From Afipia felis ATCC 53690 (lineage in GTDB: Bacteria > Pseudomonadota > Alphaproteobacteria > Rhizobiales > Xanthobacteraceae): a DNA stretch of 64,000 nt. The notes below the pieces were generated by a model. That model saw only the letters and a program-made list of their open reading frames with translations. It was not told where the DNA came from and made no database searches. Every line of letters starts with the position of its first letter. Positions within the stretch are counted from its first letter, which is position 1. The translations under genes and the position numbers were made by a program. Of this stretch, positions 34,377 through 46,133 are shown in pieces. The stretch is taken from the NCBI RefSeq assembly GCF_000314735.2, contig NZ_KB375270.1:2542001-2606000 (forward strand). Reading direction: 5' to 3'.

Positions 34377-35708
34377 TTGATTTTCGGCGCGCGCATATCG
34401 TCCAGTCACTCGCGGCTTTGCTGCTGCCTTGCGCTGGCCGCGTGCCTCGGAGCGACAAGCGCACTTGCCCAGACACAAGCGCCTCCCTCGCCGCCTGATC
34501 AGGCGACACTCGATCAACGCAATCAGGAACTGGAAGCGCTGCGCGCCAAGCAGAAGGAGGCGGCCGAGGCGCAGCAGCGTCTGAAGGACGAGATCGCCGC
34601 GATCGGACAGGATCGCACCAAGCTCAATCAACAACTGATCGACACCGCCGCGCGCATCCGTACCATCGAGACCAACATCAGCGACACCGAAGGCCGTATC
34701 CGCCCGCTCGACGCACGCGAGGCGGAGATCAGGCTGTCGCTCGAGACGCGGCGAGACCGAATCGGCGAAGTGCTCGCAGCGCTGCAGCGCGCCGGACGGC
34801 GTGCGCCGCCAGCCCTTCTGGTGACGCCGGAGGATTCGCTGCAATCGCTGCATGCCGCGATGCTGCTCGGCGCGACCGTGCCGGAAATGCGCGCCCGCGC
34901 ACTCAAACTCGCGAGCGATCTCGGCGAACTCATCCAGGTCCGCAAAAACATTGCGGAAGAACGCGACCGTCTTTCAGACGAACGCGACAAGCTGAAAACC
35001 GACAACACCCGTTTGGCTGCGCTCGTCGACGAGCGGCAGAAGAAGCAGTCGGATGTCGAGCGCGACATGGAGGCGGAAAAGAGCCGCGCGGCAACGCTCG
35101 CCAAGGAGGCCGGCAGTCTTCAGGACCTGATTGCCAAAATGGAACAGGACATCAAGAGCGCCGCCAAGGCGGCCGCTGCCGCAGAATTGAAAGGAACTCC
35201 GCCTTCCGTCAACGGAAAGCCTAATTTGCGCGGCATGCAGGACCCAGCGCGCCTCAGTCCGGCGATCGCCTTTGCTGCGGCAAAGGGATTGTTGCCTCTT
35301 CCGGTCAATGGCACGAAGATTCGCGGTTACGGCGGGCCAGACGGCAATGGCGGGCAGGAAAAGGGCATTTCAATCGCAACGCGCCCCGGCGCCCAGGTCA
35401 CAACCCCGTGTGATGGGTGGGTGGTTTATGCCGGGCCGTTCCGGAGCTATGGACAACTCTTGATCCTCAATGCGGGCGGCGGGTATCATATCCTGATCGC
35501 CGGAATGGACCGTATTTCGGTCAATATTGGCCAGTTTGTACTCACGGGGGAGCCGGTGGCGACGATGGGATCACAGTCTCAGGTCGCCTCTATTCTGGCA
35601 GCGCCATCGAGCCAGCCCGTACTCTATATCGAGTTCCGTAAGGACGGGACCCCGATCGATCCAGGCCCATGGTGGGCCGCAAAGGAAGGCGAAAAGGTTC
35701 GCGGATGA
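34377..35708 (+). CDS. EnvC-family murein hydrolase activator
   Basis: 443 residues from TTG at 34377, chosen because CGGAG lies eight bases upstream and the following residues form a signal peptide (LALAACLGATSALAQ). Two coiled-coil blocks (about 40-110 and 160-265, rich in Glu, Arg, Lys) precede a LytM domain (about 310-435). The domain lacks the zinc-binding HxH (YHILIAG where HxH is expected), as in EnvC proteins that activate amidases rather than cut peptidoglycan. Its stop overlaps the ctpA start (ATGA), a conserved envC-ctpA pair acting in cell separation. Confidence 0.92.
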   Translation: MIFGARISSSHSRLCCCLALAACLGATSALAQTQAPPSPPDQATLDQRNQELEALRAKQKEAAEAQQRLKDEIAAIGQDRTKLNQQLIDTAARIRTIETNISDTEGRIRPLDAREAEIRLSLETRRDRIGEVLAALQRAGRRAPPALLVTPEDSLQSLHAAMLLGATVPEMRARALKLASDLGELIQVRKNIAEERDRLSDERDKLKTDNTRLAALVDERQKKQSDVERDMEAEKSRAATLAKEAGSLQDLIAKMEQDIKSAAKAAAAAELKGTPPSVNGKPNLRGMQDPARLSPAIAFAAAKGLLPLPVNGTKIRGYGGPDGNGGQEKGISIATRPGAQVTTPCDGWVVYAGPFRSYGQLLILNAGGGYHILIAGMDRISVNIGQFVLTGEPVATMGSQSQVASILAAPSSQPVLYIEFRKDGTPIDPGPWWAAKEGEKVRG

Positions 35709-37057
35709 TGCGCAAGACTTCTCTGATTCTTCTCAGCGCCGCAGCCGGCGCTGCCGCGACTCTTCTGGTAACCCAGCCCCGCGCTTCGCTGATGGGCACA
35801 TCGGCCCGCGCAGCAGCAGCCGATACCTACCGCCAGCTCAATTTGTTCGGCGACGTATTCGACCGCGTTCGCAGCGACTATGTGGAAAAGCCGGACGACA
35901 AGAAGCTGATCGAGAGCGCCATCAGCGGCATGCTGACCGGCCTCGACCCACATTCCAGCTACATGGATGCGAAGAGCTTCAAGGACATGCAGGTGCAGAC
36001 CCGCGGTGAATTCGGCGGGCTCGGCATCGAAGTCACGATGGAAGACGGCCTCATCAAGGTGGTGTCGCCGATCGACGATACCCCGGCCTCGAAGGCAGGC
36101 ATCCTCGCCAACGACATCATCACCAATCTCGACGATGAAGCCGTGCAGGGCCTCACCCTCAATCAGGCCGTCGACAAGATGCGTGGTCCGGTCAATACCA
36201 AGATCAAGCTGAAGATCGTCCGCAAGGGCGTGGACAAGCCGATCGAAGTGACGCTGACGCGTGACAACATCCGCGTTCGCGCGGTACGCGCGAAGGTGGA
36301 GGACGGCGATATCGCCTACATCCGCATCACCTCCTTCAATGAGCAGACCACCGAAGGTCTCAAGAAGGAGATGGCCAATCTTCAGCAGCAGATCGGCACC
36401 GACAAGTTGAAGGGCTACATCCTCGACCTGCGCAACAACCCCGGTGGCTTGCTCGAGGAAGCCGTTTCGGTCTCCAATGCGTTCCTCAATCGCGGCGAGA
36501 TCGTCTCGACGCGCGGCCGCAACGCCGAGGAAACCCAGCGCCGCGTCGCCAAGCCGGGCGGTGATCTCGCCAAGGGCAAGCCGGTTGTCGTGCTGATCAA
36601 CGGCGGCTCCGCCTCCGCGTCCGAAATCGTCGCTGGAGCGTTGCAGGATCAGAAGCGCTCGACCACGATCGGCACGCGTTCGTTCGGCAAGGGCTCGGTC
36701 CAAACCATCATCCCGCTCGGCTCGGGCAACGGCGCGCTGCGCCTCACCACCGCGCGCTACTTCACGCCCTCGGGTAAATCGATCCAGGCCAAGGGCATCA
36801 TCCCCGACATCGAAGTGATGCAGGACGTGCCGGACGAGCTGAAGTCCAAGACCGACACCAAGGGCGAGGCCTCGCTGCGGGGCCACCTCAAGGCCGACGG
36901 TCAGGAAGAGACCGGTTCGCAATCCTACGTGCCGCCGGACGAGAAGAACGACAAGGCGCTGCACACCGCCATCGACCTGCTCCACGGCATCAAGCACAAC
37001 GCCGCCAACACGACGCCTCCGGCGACATCCGGAGACAAGGACAAGGCGGCGAACTGA
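35705..37057 (+). CDS. ctpA: C-terminal processing peptidase, S41 family
   Basis: 450 residues from the ATG at 35705, overlapping the envC stop. A signal peptide or anchor (ILLSAAAGAAATLLV) is followed by a PDZ domain (about 85-165; GGLGIEVTMEDG) and the protease domain with the catalytic Ser in GGSASASEIVAGAL (about 300-313) and Lys in SFGKGSVQ (about 325-332). It trims periplasmic proteins. A perfect hairpin terminator follows. Confidence 0.97.
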   Translation: MMRKTSLILLSAAAGAAATLLVTQPRASLMGTSARAAAADTYRQLNLFGDVFDRVRSDYVEKPDDKKLIESAISGMLTGLDPHSSYMDAKSFKDMQVQTRGEFGGLGIEVTMEDGLIKVVSPIDDTPASKAGILANDIITNLDDEAVQGLTLNQAVDKMRGPVNTKIKLKIVRKGVDKPIEVTLTRDNIRVRAVRAKVEDGDIAYIRITSFNEQTTEGLKKEMANLQQQIGTDKLKGYILDLRNNPGGLLEEAVSVSNAFLNRGEIVSTRGRNAEETQRRVAKPGGDLAKGKPVVVLINGGSASASEIVAGALQDQKRSTTIGTRSFGKGSVQTIIPLGSGNGALRLTTARYFTPSGKSIQAKGIIPDIEVMQDVPDELKSKTDTKGEASLRGHLKADGQEETGSQSYVPPDEKNDKALHTAIDLLHGIKHNAANTTPPATSGDKDKAAN

Positions 37058-37077
37058 AGCTTTCGCCTCGCGATTTG

Positions 37078-37107
37078 AAAAAGGCGGCCCCTGCGGCCGC
37101 CTTTTTT
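37078..37107 (+). terminator. Terminator after ctpA
   Basis: AAAAAGGCGGCC pairs with GGCCGCCTTTTTT around a five-base loop, with six T at the end. It closes the rlmH-envC-ctpA unit. Confidence 0.93.
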
Positions 37108-37148
37108 ATTGTCCCGTTTCTATCCTCATGCCCACCCCCGGAGACACC

Positions 37149-37703
37149 ATGACAAGCGAAAAGCAGAAGATGATCGCCGGCGAATTGTATCTGCCGAACG
37201 ATCCCGAGATTCAGGCCGACATCGCAGCGAACCAGATCTGGCTCGCGCGTTACAACGCGATGCTCGGCAAATCCTCTGCCGAGCGGCTTCCTGTACTGCG
37301 CGAACAGATCACGGCAGGTGATTTTTGCGACCTGCGGCCGCCGTTTCATTGCGACTACGGCTTCAACATTCGCCTGGGGACCGGCGTGTTCATGAACTTC
37401 AACTGCGTCATCCTCGATGTCACCCACGTCACCATCGGCAACCGCACCCAGATCGGACCGGCAGTCCAGATTTATGCCGCCGACCATCCACGCGATCCGG
37501 TCCAGCGCCGCGAGGGCTTCGAGTTCGCCCGGCCGGTCACCATCGGTTCCGATGTCTGGATCGGTGGGGGCGCCATCATCCTGCCCGGCATCACCATCGG
37601 CGATAACGCCATCATCGGTGCTGGCAGCGTGGTGACCCGCGACGTTGCCTCCGGCGCCACAGTCGTCGGCAATCCGGCGCGAACGGCGGCCCGGCCGGCC
37701 TAA
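37149..37703 (+). CDS. Sugar O-acetyltransferase (maltose acetyltransferase / NodL family)
   Basis: 184 residues from the ATG at 37149, with GGAG seven bases ahead; the ATG at 37128 would add seven residues. N-terminal Mac domain (SEKQKMIAGELYLPNDPEI), then left-handed beta-helix hexapeptide repeats; the catalytic His is in YAADHPRDP (about 113-121). It moves an acetyl group from acetyl-CoA to a sugar hydroxyl. Monocistronic, behind the ctpA terminator. The acceptor sugar is not known. Confidence 0.95.
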   Translation: MTSEKQKMIAGELYLPNDPEIQADIAANQIWLARYNAMLGKSSAERLPVLREQITAGDFCDLRPPFHCDYGFNIRLGTGVFMNFNCVILDVTHVTIGNRTQIGPAVQIYAADHPRDPVQRREGFEFARPVTIGSDVWIGGGAIILPGITIGDNAIIGAGSVVTRDVASGATVVGNPARTAARPA

Positions 37704-37776
37704 AGGCCGCTGCCGGGCAAGGTTATCCCATTCTCTCATGGTAGGATTCGGCGGATGATTCGCGGGATCCCCTGTC

Positions 37777-38952
37777 GTGACCGATGACCTGAGTGCGCCG
37801 TTGGGGCAGAACGCGCCGCGCAAGCGCCGCTTTCGCCTGCCCTTTACCGCGCCGCAGGCGATCGCCACAGTTTGCGGCCTGTTTCTGCTAACATTCCTGG
37901 GCTTTGCGCTCTTCGGGCGGGACCCGATGGGCGGTGAGCCGGTCGTCGTCGCGAAATATGACCCGGCCAAGCTGCCGGGGGCCGTCCAGTCCACGATTCC
38001 TCCCGCCGCTCCGGCTGCGCCCGCAGCACCCAGCGGCCAGAGGACCGTCACCATCATCTACGGCTCGAGCGGCGAGCGGCGCGAAATGAAGGTCGGTGAC
38101 GACGGCGCGCCCACGAACACCGATGCTGATGCGCCTGTGATGATGAGCGGCATCAACCAGCGCCTTCTGGAAAATTCACGCTACGGCATGGTGCCGGTCG
38201 CGGCGGATGGGCTGAAACCGTGGCGGGTCTATGCCTCGGGGACCGATCTGCAGCGCGCCCGCTCCGCTGCCATGCCGACGATCTCCATCGTGATTGGCGG
38301 GCTCGGTGTCGGCGCGGCCAAGACCAACGATGCCATCGTGAAGCTGCCACCCGCAGTGACGCTCGCCTTCACACCCTACGGCTCCGATCCCGGCAAGCTC
38401 GTCGAGCGCGCCCGCGCCCGCAAGCACGAAGTGCTGCTGCAGCTTCCGATGGAGCCTTACGACTATCCGGACAACGATCCCGGCCCGCAGACGCTGCTCG
38501 CGACCGCGGGGCCCGAGCAAAACGTCGACCGGCTGATGTGGCTGATGAGCCGCTTCCAGGGGTATGTCGGGTTCGCGAACTTCATGGGCTCGCGCTTCCT
38601 CGTCACCGACCCCGCACTACAGCCGATCATGCAGCAGGCGGCAAGGCGCGGTCTCGCCTGGCTCGACGATGGCAGCGTGCCGCGGAGCCTCGCCGGACAG
38701 CTCGCCACCGCGCAGGGCGTGCCCGCCGCGACGGCGGATGTGGTGGTCGATCAGGTTCCGACCAGCGCCGAGATCGACAAGAGCCTCATGAAGCTCGAGA
38801 CGCTGGCACGCGAGCGCGGCAGCGCTGTCGGCATGGCATCCGCATTGCCGATTTCGATCGAGCGGATCGGCACATGGTCGCAGCGGCTGGAGAGCCGGGG
38901 CATCCTGCTGGTGCCGTTGACAACCACCCTGATGAAATCAAAATCAAGCTAA
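37777..38952 (+). CDS. Divergent polysaccharide deacetylase family protein (YibQ-like)
   Basis: 391 residues from GTG 37777. A basic start (PRKRRFRL) and one membrane span (about 29-48, [17 protein letters not shown]) anchor a periplasmic part with a Pro/Ala linker and the deacetylase-like fold: [16 protein letters not shown] (about 171-186), [19 protein letters not shown] (about 216-234). Family relatives occur next to envC-ctpA and are linked to the cell envelope. Some catalytic metal ligands of true deacetylases are replaced, so activity is doubtful. Confidence 0.9.
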   Translation: MTDDLSAPLGQNAPRKRRFRLPFTAPQAIATVCGLFLLTFLGFALFGRDPMGGEPVVVAKYDPAKLPGAVQSTIPPAAPAAPAAPSGQRTVTIIYGSSGERREMKVGDDGAPTNTDADAPVMMSGINQRLLENSRYGMVPVAADGLKPWRVYASGTDLQRARSAAMPTISIVIGGLGVGAAKTNDAIVKLPPAVTLAFTPYGSDPGKLVERARARKHEVLLQLPMEPYDYPDNDPGPQTLLATAGPEQNVDRLMWLMSRFQGYVGFANFMGSRFLVTDPALQPIMQQAARRGLAWLDDGSVPRSLAGQLATAQGVPAATADVVVDQVPTSAEIDKSLMKLETLARERGSAVGMASALPISIERIGTWSQRLESRGILLVPLTTTLMKSKSS

Positions 38953-39014
38953 CCCCCGGATTTCGCGCGCCGTTGCGCGGCGATCCGGTCACGGAACCAA
39001 CTGAGGTCTGCACG

Positions 39015-39515
39015 ATGTCGCGTTACGATGATCTGCCCTACCGGAGTTGCGTCGGCATGATGCTGCTCAACCCGAAGGGGCTGGTCTTTATCGGCCGGCG
39101 GGCCGGCGGACCTGAGCATGTCGATCAGTCTCACGTCTGGCAGATGCCGCAAGGCGGCATCGATCCCGGCGAAGATCACTGGGAAGCCGCGCGCCGCGAA
39201 CTTTTCGAGGAGACCAATGCGCGCTCGGTGGAAAAGCTCGCCGAGGCACCGGACTGGCTGACCTACGACATTCCACGCACCATCGCAGGGCGCGCGTGGA
39301 AAGGCCGCTTCCGCGGACAGCGGCAGAAGTGGTTCGCGATCCGCTTCACCGGCCAGGACAGCGAGATCAACGTCGTTTCACCCGCCGGGCACAAACCGGA
39401 GTTCATCGATTGGCGCTGGGAGCCGATGGAGAATCTTCCCGACCTCGTCGTGCCATTCAAACGCCCGGTCTATGAGCGGGTTGTGCAGGAATTCTCGCGC
39501 TTCGCCGGGAAGTGA
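39015..39515 (+). CDS. rppH: RNA pyrophosphohydrolase (Nudix)
   Basis: 166 residues from the ATG at 39015 (GAGG eight bases upstream). The Nudix box [20 protein letters not shown] (about 47-66) is followed by the expected Thr-Asn. WQMPQGGID and [17 protein letters not shown] are typical of RppH/IalA. It removes pyrophosphate from the 5' triphosphate of mRNA and so triggers decay. It follows the deacetylase-like gene by 62 bases, a conserved pair in this order. Confidence 0.96.
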   Translation: MSRYDDLPYRSCVGMMLLNPKGLVFIGRRAGGPEHVDQSHVWQMPQGGIDPGEDHWEAARRELFEETNARSVEKLAEAPDWLTYDIPRTIAGRAWKGRFRGQRQKWFAIRFTGQDSEINVVSPAGHKPEFIDWRWEPMENLPDLVVPFKRPVYERVVQEFSRFAGK

Positions 39516-39570
39516 GCGCCTGAGCAAGTATCGCTCTACGCGCGGCATGGCCAGAACACCAAATGAAAAA

Positions 39571-39590
39571 AGCCCCGCAAAAGCGGGGCT
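39571..39590. terminator. Bidirectional terminator between rppH and atpC
   Basis: AGCCCCGC-AAAA-GCGGGGCT, with six A to the left and a T-rich tail to the right, so it can end both the rightward rppH and the leftward ATP synthase operon. Confidence 0.92.
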
Positions 39591-39614
39591 TCTTAATTTT
39601 CAAAACAGGAAGTC

Positions 39615-40028
39615 TCAGTGCATCCCGGTCGAGGTGATGCGCTGCTGGATGATCTTGAAGTGGTCGAGCCGCGAGATCGCGCGATCGAGCGCGTTGCCCG
39701 GCTCTGTATCCTTCAGGTTTTCTTCCATCTCCTCGATCTGCTTGGCGAATGCCGCACGGTCGAGTTCGGCAAGCGAGGTCGCGGTGTCGGCCAGCACAGT
39801 GAGTCCCTTGTCAGAGACTTCAGCGAGGCCGCCGAGCACGATGATCTTTTCCTGCTTGCCACCGACGGTCACCACGAGGATGCCAGGACGGACACTTGCG
39901 ACCAGCGGCGAATGACCCGCCAGCACGCCGAAGTCACCCTCGACGCCCGGAACGTCGACCTGCTCAACTTCACCGGAGAAAGCGATCTTCTCCGGCGAAA
40001 CGAGGTCGAAGTGGAAGTTGTTGGCCAT
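39615..40028 (-). CDS. atpC: ATP synthase F1 epsilon subunit
   Basis: 137 residues. Starts [20 protein letters not shown] with the beta-sandwich motif [14 protein letters not shown] (about 30-43), followed by the C-terminal helical hairpin. The subunit links gamma to the c-ring and damps ATP hydrolysis. Last gene of the leftward operon, five bases after atpD. Confidence 0.98.
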   Translation of the reverse strand: MANNFHFDLVSPEKIAFSGEVEQVDVPGVEGDFGVLAGHSPLVASVRPGILVVTVGGKQEKIIVLGGLAEVSDKGLTVLADTATSLAELDRAAFAKQIEEMEENLKDTEPGNALDRAISRLDHFKIIQQRITSTGMH

Positions 40029-40033
40029 CGCGA

Positions 40034-41485
<1,452 letters not shown>

Positions 41486-41890
41486 TTAGACGGCGGTCAG
41501 CTTGACGGGCACGTTGCCCTTGGTCGCCTTCGAATACGGACAAATCGTGTGAGCATCTTCGATCAGGGCCTGAAGCTTGGCCTTGTCGGCGCCCGGCAGG
41601 GCGACTTTCAGTTCAGCGGCGAGCGAGAACGCGCCGTCGTTGACGTTGAGGGTGACATCGCAGGTCACCTTGGCAGCCTGGCCATCAAGACCGTGCTTCT
41701 TGGCGAGCACGAGAATGGCCTGACCGAAACAGGCCGACCAGCCGAGCGCGAACAGCTGCTCCGGGTTATGACCGTCGCCGTTGCCGCCGAGTTCCTTGGG
41801 GAGCGCCATCGCCAGAGCGAGGCCGCCATTGTCGAGAACGGCGCGGCCGTTGCGTCCACCCGAAGTCGTTGCCTTGGTCGAATAAGACAT
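41486..41890 (-). CDS. Ohr/OsmC-family organic hydroperoxide reductase, inside the atp operon
   Basis: 134 residues, the usual Ohr length. Motifs are KATTSGGRNGRAVLDNGGLA (about 6-25), the NPEQLFALGWSACFGQA block with the first redox Cys (about 42-58), and HTICPYSKATKGN with the second Cys (about 113-125). Ohr-type enzymes reduce lipid and organic hydroperoxides using two Cys and lipoylated proteins. The gene lies between atpG and atpD with short gaps (11 and 21 bases), same strand, so it must be co-transcribed. This place is unusual for atp operons. Confidence 0.93.
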   Translation of the reverse strand: MSYSTKATTSGGRNGRAVLDNGGLALAMALPKELGGNGDGHNPEQLFALGWSACFGQAILVLAKKHGLDGQAAKVTCDVTLNVNDGAFSLAAELKVALPGADKAKLQALIEDAHTICPYSKATKGNVPVKLTAV

Positions 41891-41901
41891 TTCGCTTCTC
41901 C

Positions 41902-42783
41902 TCAGACTGCTTCAGCACCGGAGATGATTTCGATCAGTTCCTTCGTAATCATCGCCTGGCGGGTGCGGTTGTAGATCAGGGTCTGCTTGCGGATCATCTC
42001 ACCCGCGTTGCGGGTCGCGTTGTCCATCGCGCTCATCTGCGCGCCATAGAACGACGCGTTGTTTTCGAGGAGCGCGCGGAAAATCTGGATCGCGAGGTTG
42101 CGCGGCAGAAGGTCGGCGAGAATCTCGTTCTCCTCCGGCTCGTAGTCGTAAACGGCGGAAGCCGACGTGGTCGCGTCTTCCTTGGCTTCGACCACCAGCG
42201 GAATGACCTGCTGCGCGGTCGGCACCTGCGCGATCACCGACTTGAACTGCGCATAGAACAGCGTGCAGACATCGAATTCGCCGGCGTCGAACATCGTGAC
42301 GACCTTCTTGGCGATCTCCTCGGCGTTCTTGTAGCCGAGCACCTTCACGGAGCGCAGCTCCATGTGGCCGACGATGTTCTTTTCGAACTGGCGGCGGAGC
42401 TGCTCGTAGCCCTTGCGGCCAACGCAGAAAATCTTGACCTCTTTGCCCTGGTTCATCAGCGCCAGCGCACGTTCGCGCGCCAGGCGCACGATCGAGGAGT
42501 TGAACGCGCCCGACAGGCCGCGCTCGCCGGTGCAGACCAGCAGAAGCTGAACCTGATCGCGGCCGGTGCCGGTCAGCAGCAGCGGCGCGCTGTCGGAACC
42601 CGCCGCAGCGCCGGCGATGTTGGAGATCACCGCATCCATGCGCTCGGCATAGGGCCGCGCGGCTTCGGCCGCGGTCTGCGCACGGCGCAGCTTCGAGGCC
42701 GCGACCATCTGCATGGCCTTGGTGATCTTCTGCGTCGCCTTGGTCGAGGCGATGCGGACACGCATGTCCTTGAGCGAAGCCAT
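41902..42783 (-). CDS. atpG: ATP synthase F1 gamma subunit
   Basis: 293 residues. N-terminal coiled coil [20 protein letters not shown] and the C-terminal coiled coil with [20 protein letters not shown], between them [15 protein letters not shown]. This is the rotor shaft in the F1 head. About 98 bases separate it from atpA, a gap that contains a palindromic repeat. Confidence 0.98.
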   Translation of the reverse strand: MASLKDMRVRIASTKATQKITKAMQMVAASKLRRAQTAAEAARPYAERMDAVISNIAGAAAGSDSAPLLLTGTGRDQVQLLLVCTGERGLSGAFNSSIVRLARERALALMNQGKEVKIFCVGRKGYEQLRRQFEKNIVGHMELRSVKVLGYKNAEEIAKKVVTMFDAGEFDVCTLFYAQFKSVIAQVPTAQQVIPLVVEAKEDATTSASAVYDYEPEENEILADLLPRNLAIQIFRALLENNASFYGAQMSAMDNATRNAGEMIRKQTLIYNRTRQAMITKELIEIISGAEAV

Positions 42784-42850
42784 TCTCTCTATTTCACTCC
42801 GACAATCAGATCATCGATCCGATCGTTAAGACGTCCTGCCACTTCAAAGA

Positions 42851-42873
42851 ATGGCCGGGACGAGCCCGGCCAT
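42851..42873. repeat. Palindromic CCGGGC-type repeat between atpA and atpG
   Basis: ATGGCCGGG-ACGAG-CCCGGCCAT, a perfect nine-base inverted repeat. It resembles a short palindrome scattered between genes of Bradyrhizobium-like genomes (established by memory of such genomes, not searched). No T run follows, so it is more likely an mRNA-stabilising or REP-like element than a terminator. Confidence 0.75.
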
Positions 42874-42881
42874 GATGGTAT

Positions 42882-44974
<2,093 letters not shown>

Positions 44975-45590
44975 GAAATGCTCTCTGCTGTTGAAGACCC
45001 AAGAAAAATCCATCGCGATTTGAACAGGCGCCATGAATTCGCGCCGAGCGATGTAAGTCCTTGAGATTCAAGCTGGACTTCGATTTCCGGCCGAACCGAT
45101 ATGTTCAGCATCGTGAAAACGCGGGCTTGCTAACATAGGGCGCTGGCAGGCGCAATATGACCATAACTACCAGTCGAAAATCGAAGGTCGCAGATGCCTG
45201 CCGTTCCGGAAACTGATCCGCCCGACTGTCGCAGATCGTGAGACCTTCGAAGCGGTCGCCATGCGCAGCGTCCCGCCTGCCTCATGACGATATGCAAAAT
45301 GACAGGAACTGAGACGTCCGCGCCCATTCGCCGTTTACTGTGCGGGGCCCAACCCTAACCTTCGTTATTAAGTATAGATGAGTATATTATTATCTGAACT
45401 TTATATAACTTCAGTATTCAACAGCTCATCGCAGGTTCCGCCACGTTCTCTCCCAATATGCGAAGGGGTACGGAACTTGATAAACGCCCTGTTTATGCCT
45501 CATTGATCGAAGAACCAGCCCCGAACCGAGCAACGGCAATCTTTCTATAGCCTGCTCGTCGGATGGATAGACAGGCATAAGGACGATTGA
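44975..45590. other. 616-base divergent intergenic region atpH / rlpA-like gene
   Basis: Contains the promoters of the leftward ATP synthase operon and the rightward RlpA gene. A marked AT-rich block lies at about 45361-45425, unlike the rest of the core region. No ORF here has coding character and no clear promoter boxes could be assigned. Confidence 0.5.
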
Positions 45591-46058
45591 ATGTTGAAGA
45601 CTTCAGGGAAGGCGCAGCGCGCAGCCTCTACAATTCGGAATACCTCGCTGGCCGCTTTCTCGGTGATTTGTGTTCTCGGCCTCAGCACCCAGGCGAGCGA
45701 AGCTCGCAGCCACAAGAAGTCCTGGCGCGAAGCCAATGCTTCTCTTGATGTTCCTGTTTCCAGCGGCCATAGCCACGGCCGCAGTTTTTCGGGGATAGCT
45801 TCCTACTACGGCAACGAATCCGGCAGCCGCACCGCTTCCGGCCAGCGTTTCAACCAGAACGCCATGACCGCCGCCCACCGCACCCTGCCCTTCGGCACGC
45901 GCCTCAAGGTCACCCATGGCGGCCGCAGCGTCGTCGTCACCGTCAACGATCGCGGCCCGTTCATCCGCGGCCGCGTGCTCGATCTCTCCAAGGGTGCCGC
46001 GCATGCCATCGGCCTGACCGGCCGCGGCGTCGGCCGAGTGGTCGCAGAAGTTCAGTAA
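45591..46058 (+). CDS. RlpA-like protein (septal ring lytic transglycosylase family)
   Basis: 155 residues, start decided by AAGGA seven bases upstream. A signal peptide (about 17-38) precedes a single double-psi beta-barrel domain: GIASYYGNESGSRTASGQRF (about 68-87), TAAHRTLPFGTRLKV, and VNDRGPF with the catalytic Asp (about 122-128), ending LDLSKGAAHAIGL. No SPOR domain, so recruitment to the septum must differ from RlpA of E. coli. Acts on peptidoglycan in the periplasm. Confidence 0.92.
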   Translation: MLKTSGKAQRAASTIRNTSLAAFSVICVLGLSTQASEARSHKKSWREANASLDVPVSSGHSHGRSFSGIASYYGNESGSRTASGQRFNQNAMTAAHRTLPFGTRLKVTHGGRSVVVTVNDRGPFIRGRVLDLSKGAAHAIGLTGRGVGRVVAEVQ

Positions 46059-46098
46059 GCGTTGCGTCTGCGTAAAGTAAGTTGAGTATGAGTGATGA

Positions 46099-46129
46099 GA
46101 GCCGGCGCAAATGCCGGCTCTTTCATTTT
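46099..46129 (+). terminator. Terminator after the RlpA-like gene
   Basis: GAGCCGGC-GCAAAT-GCCGGCTC followed by TTTCATTTT. It also lies at the end of the convergent priA gene, but the T run suits the rightward direction. Confidence 0.88.
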
Positions 46130-46133
46130 GAGC

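Noticed and set aside
34377..35708. EnvC-like gene considered as an active zinc endopeptidase.
   Set aside because: The HxH motif of active LytM enzymes is not present in the C-terminal domain, so an activator role fits better.
42851..42873. Hairpin between atpA and atpG considered as a terminator.
   Set aside because: No T run on either strand, and the operon continues; better described as a palindromic repeat.
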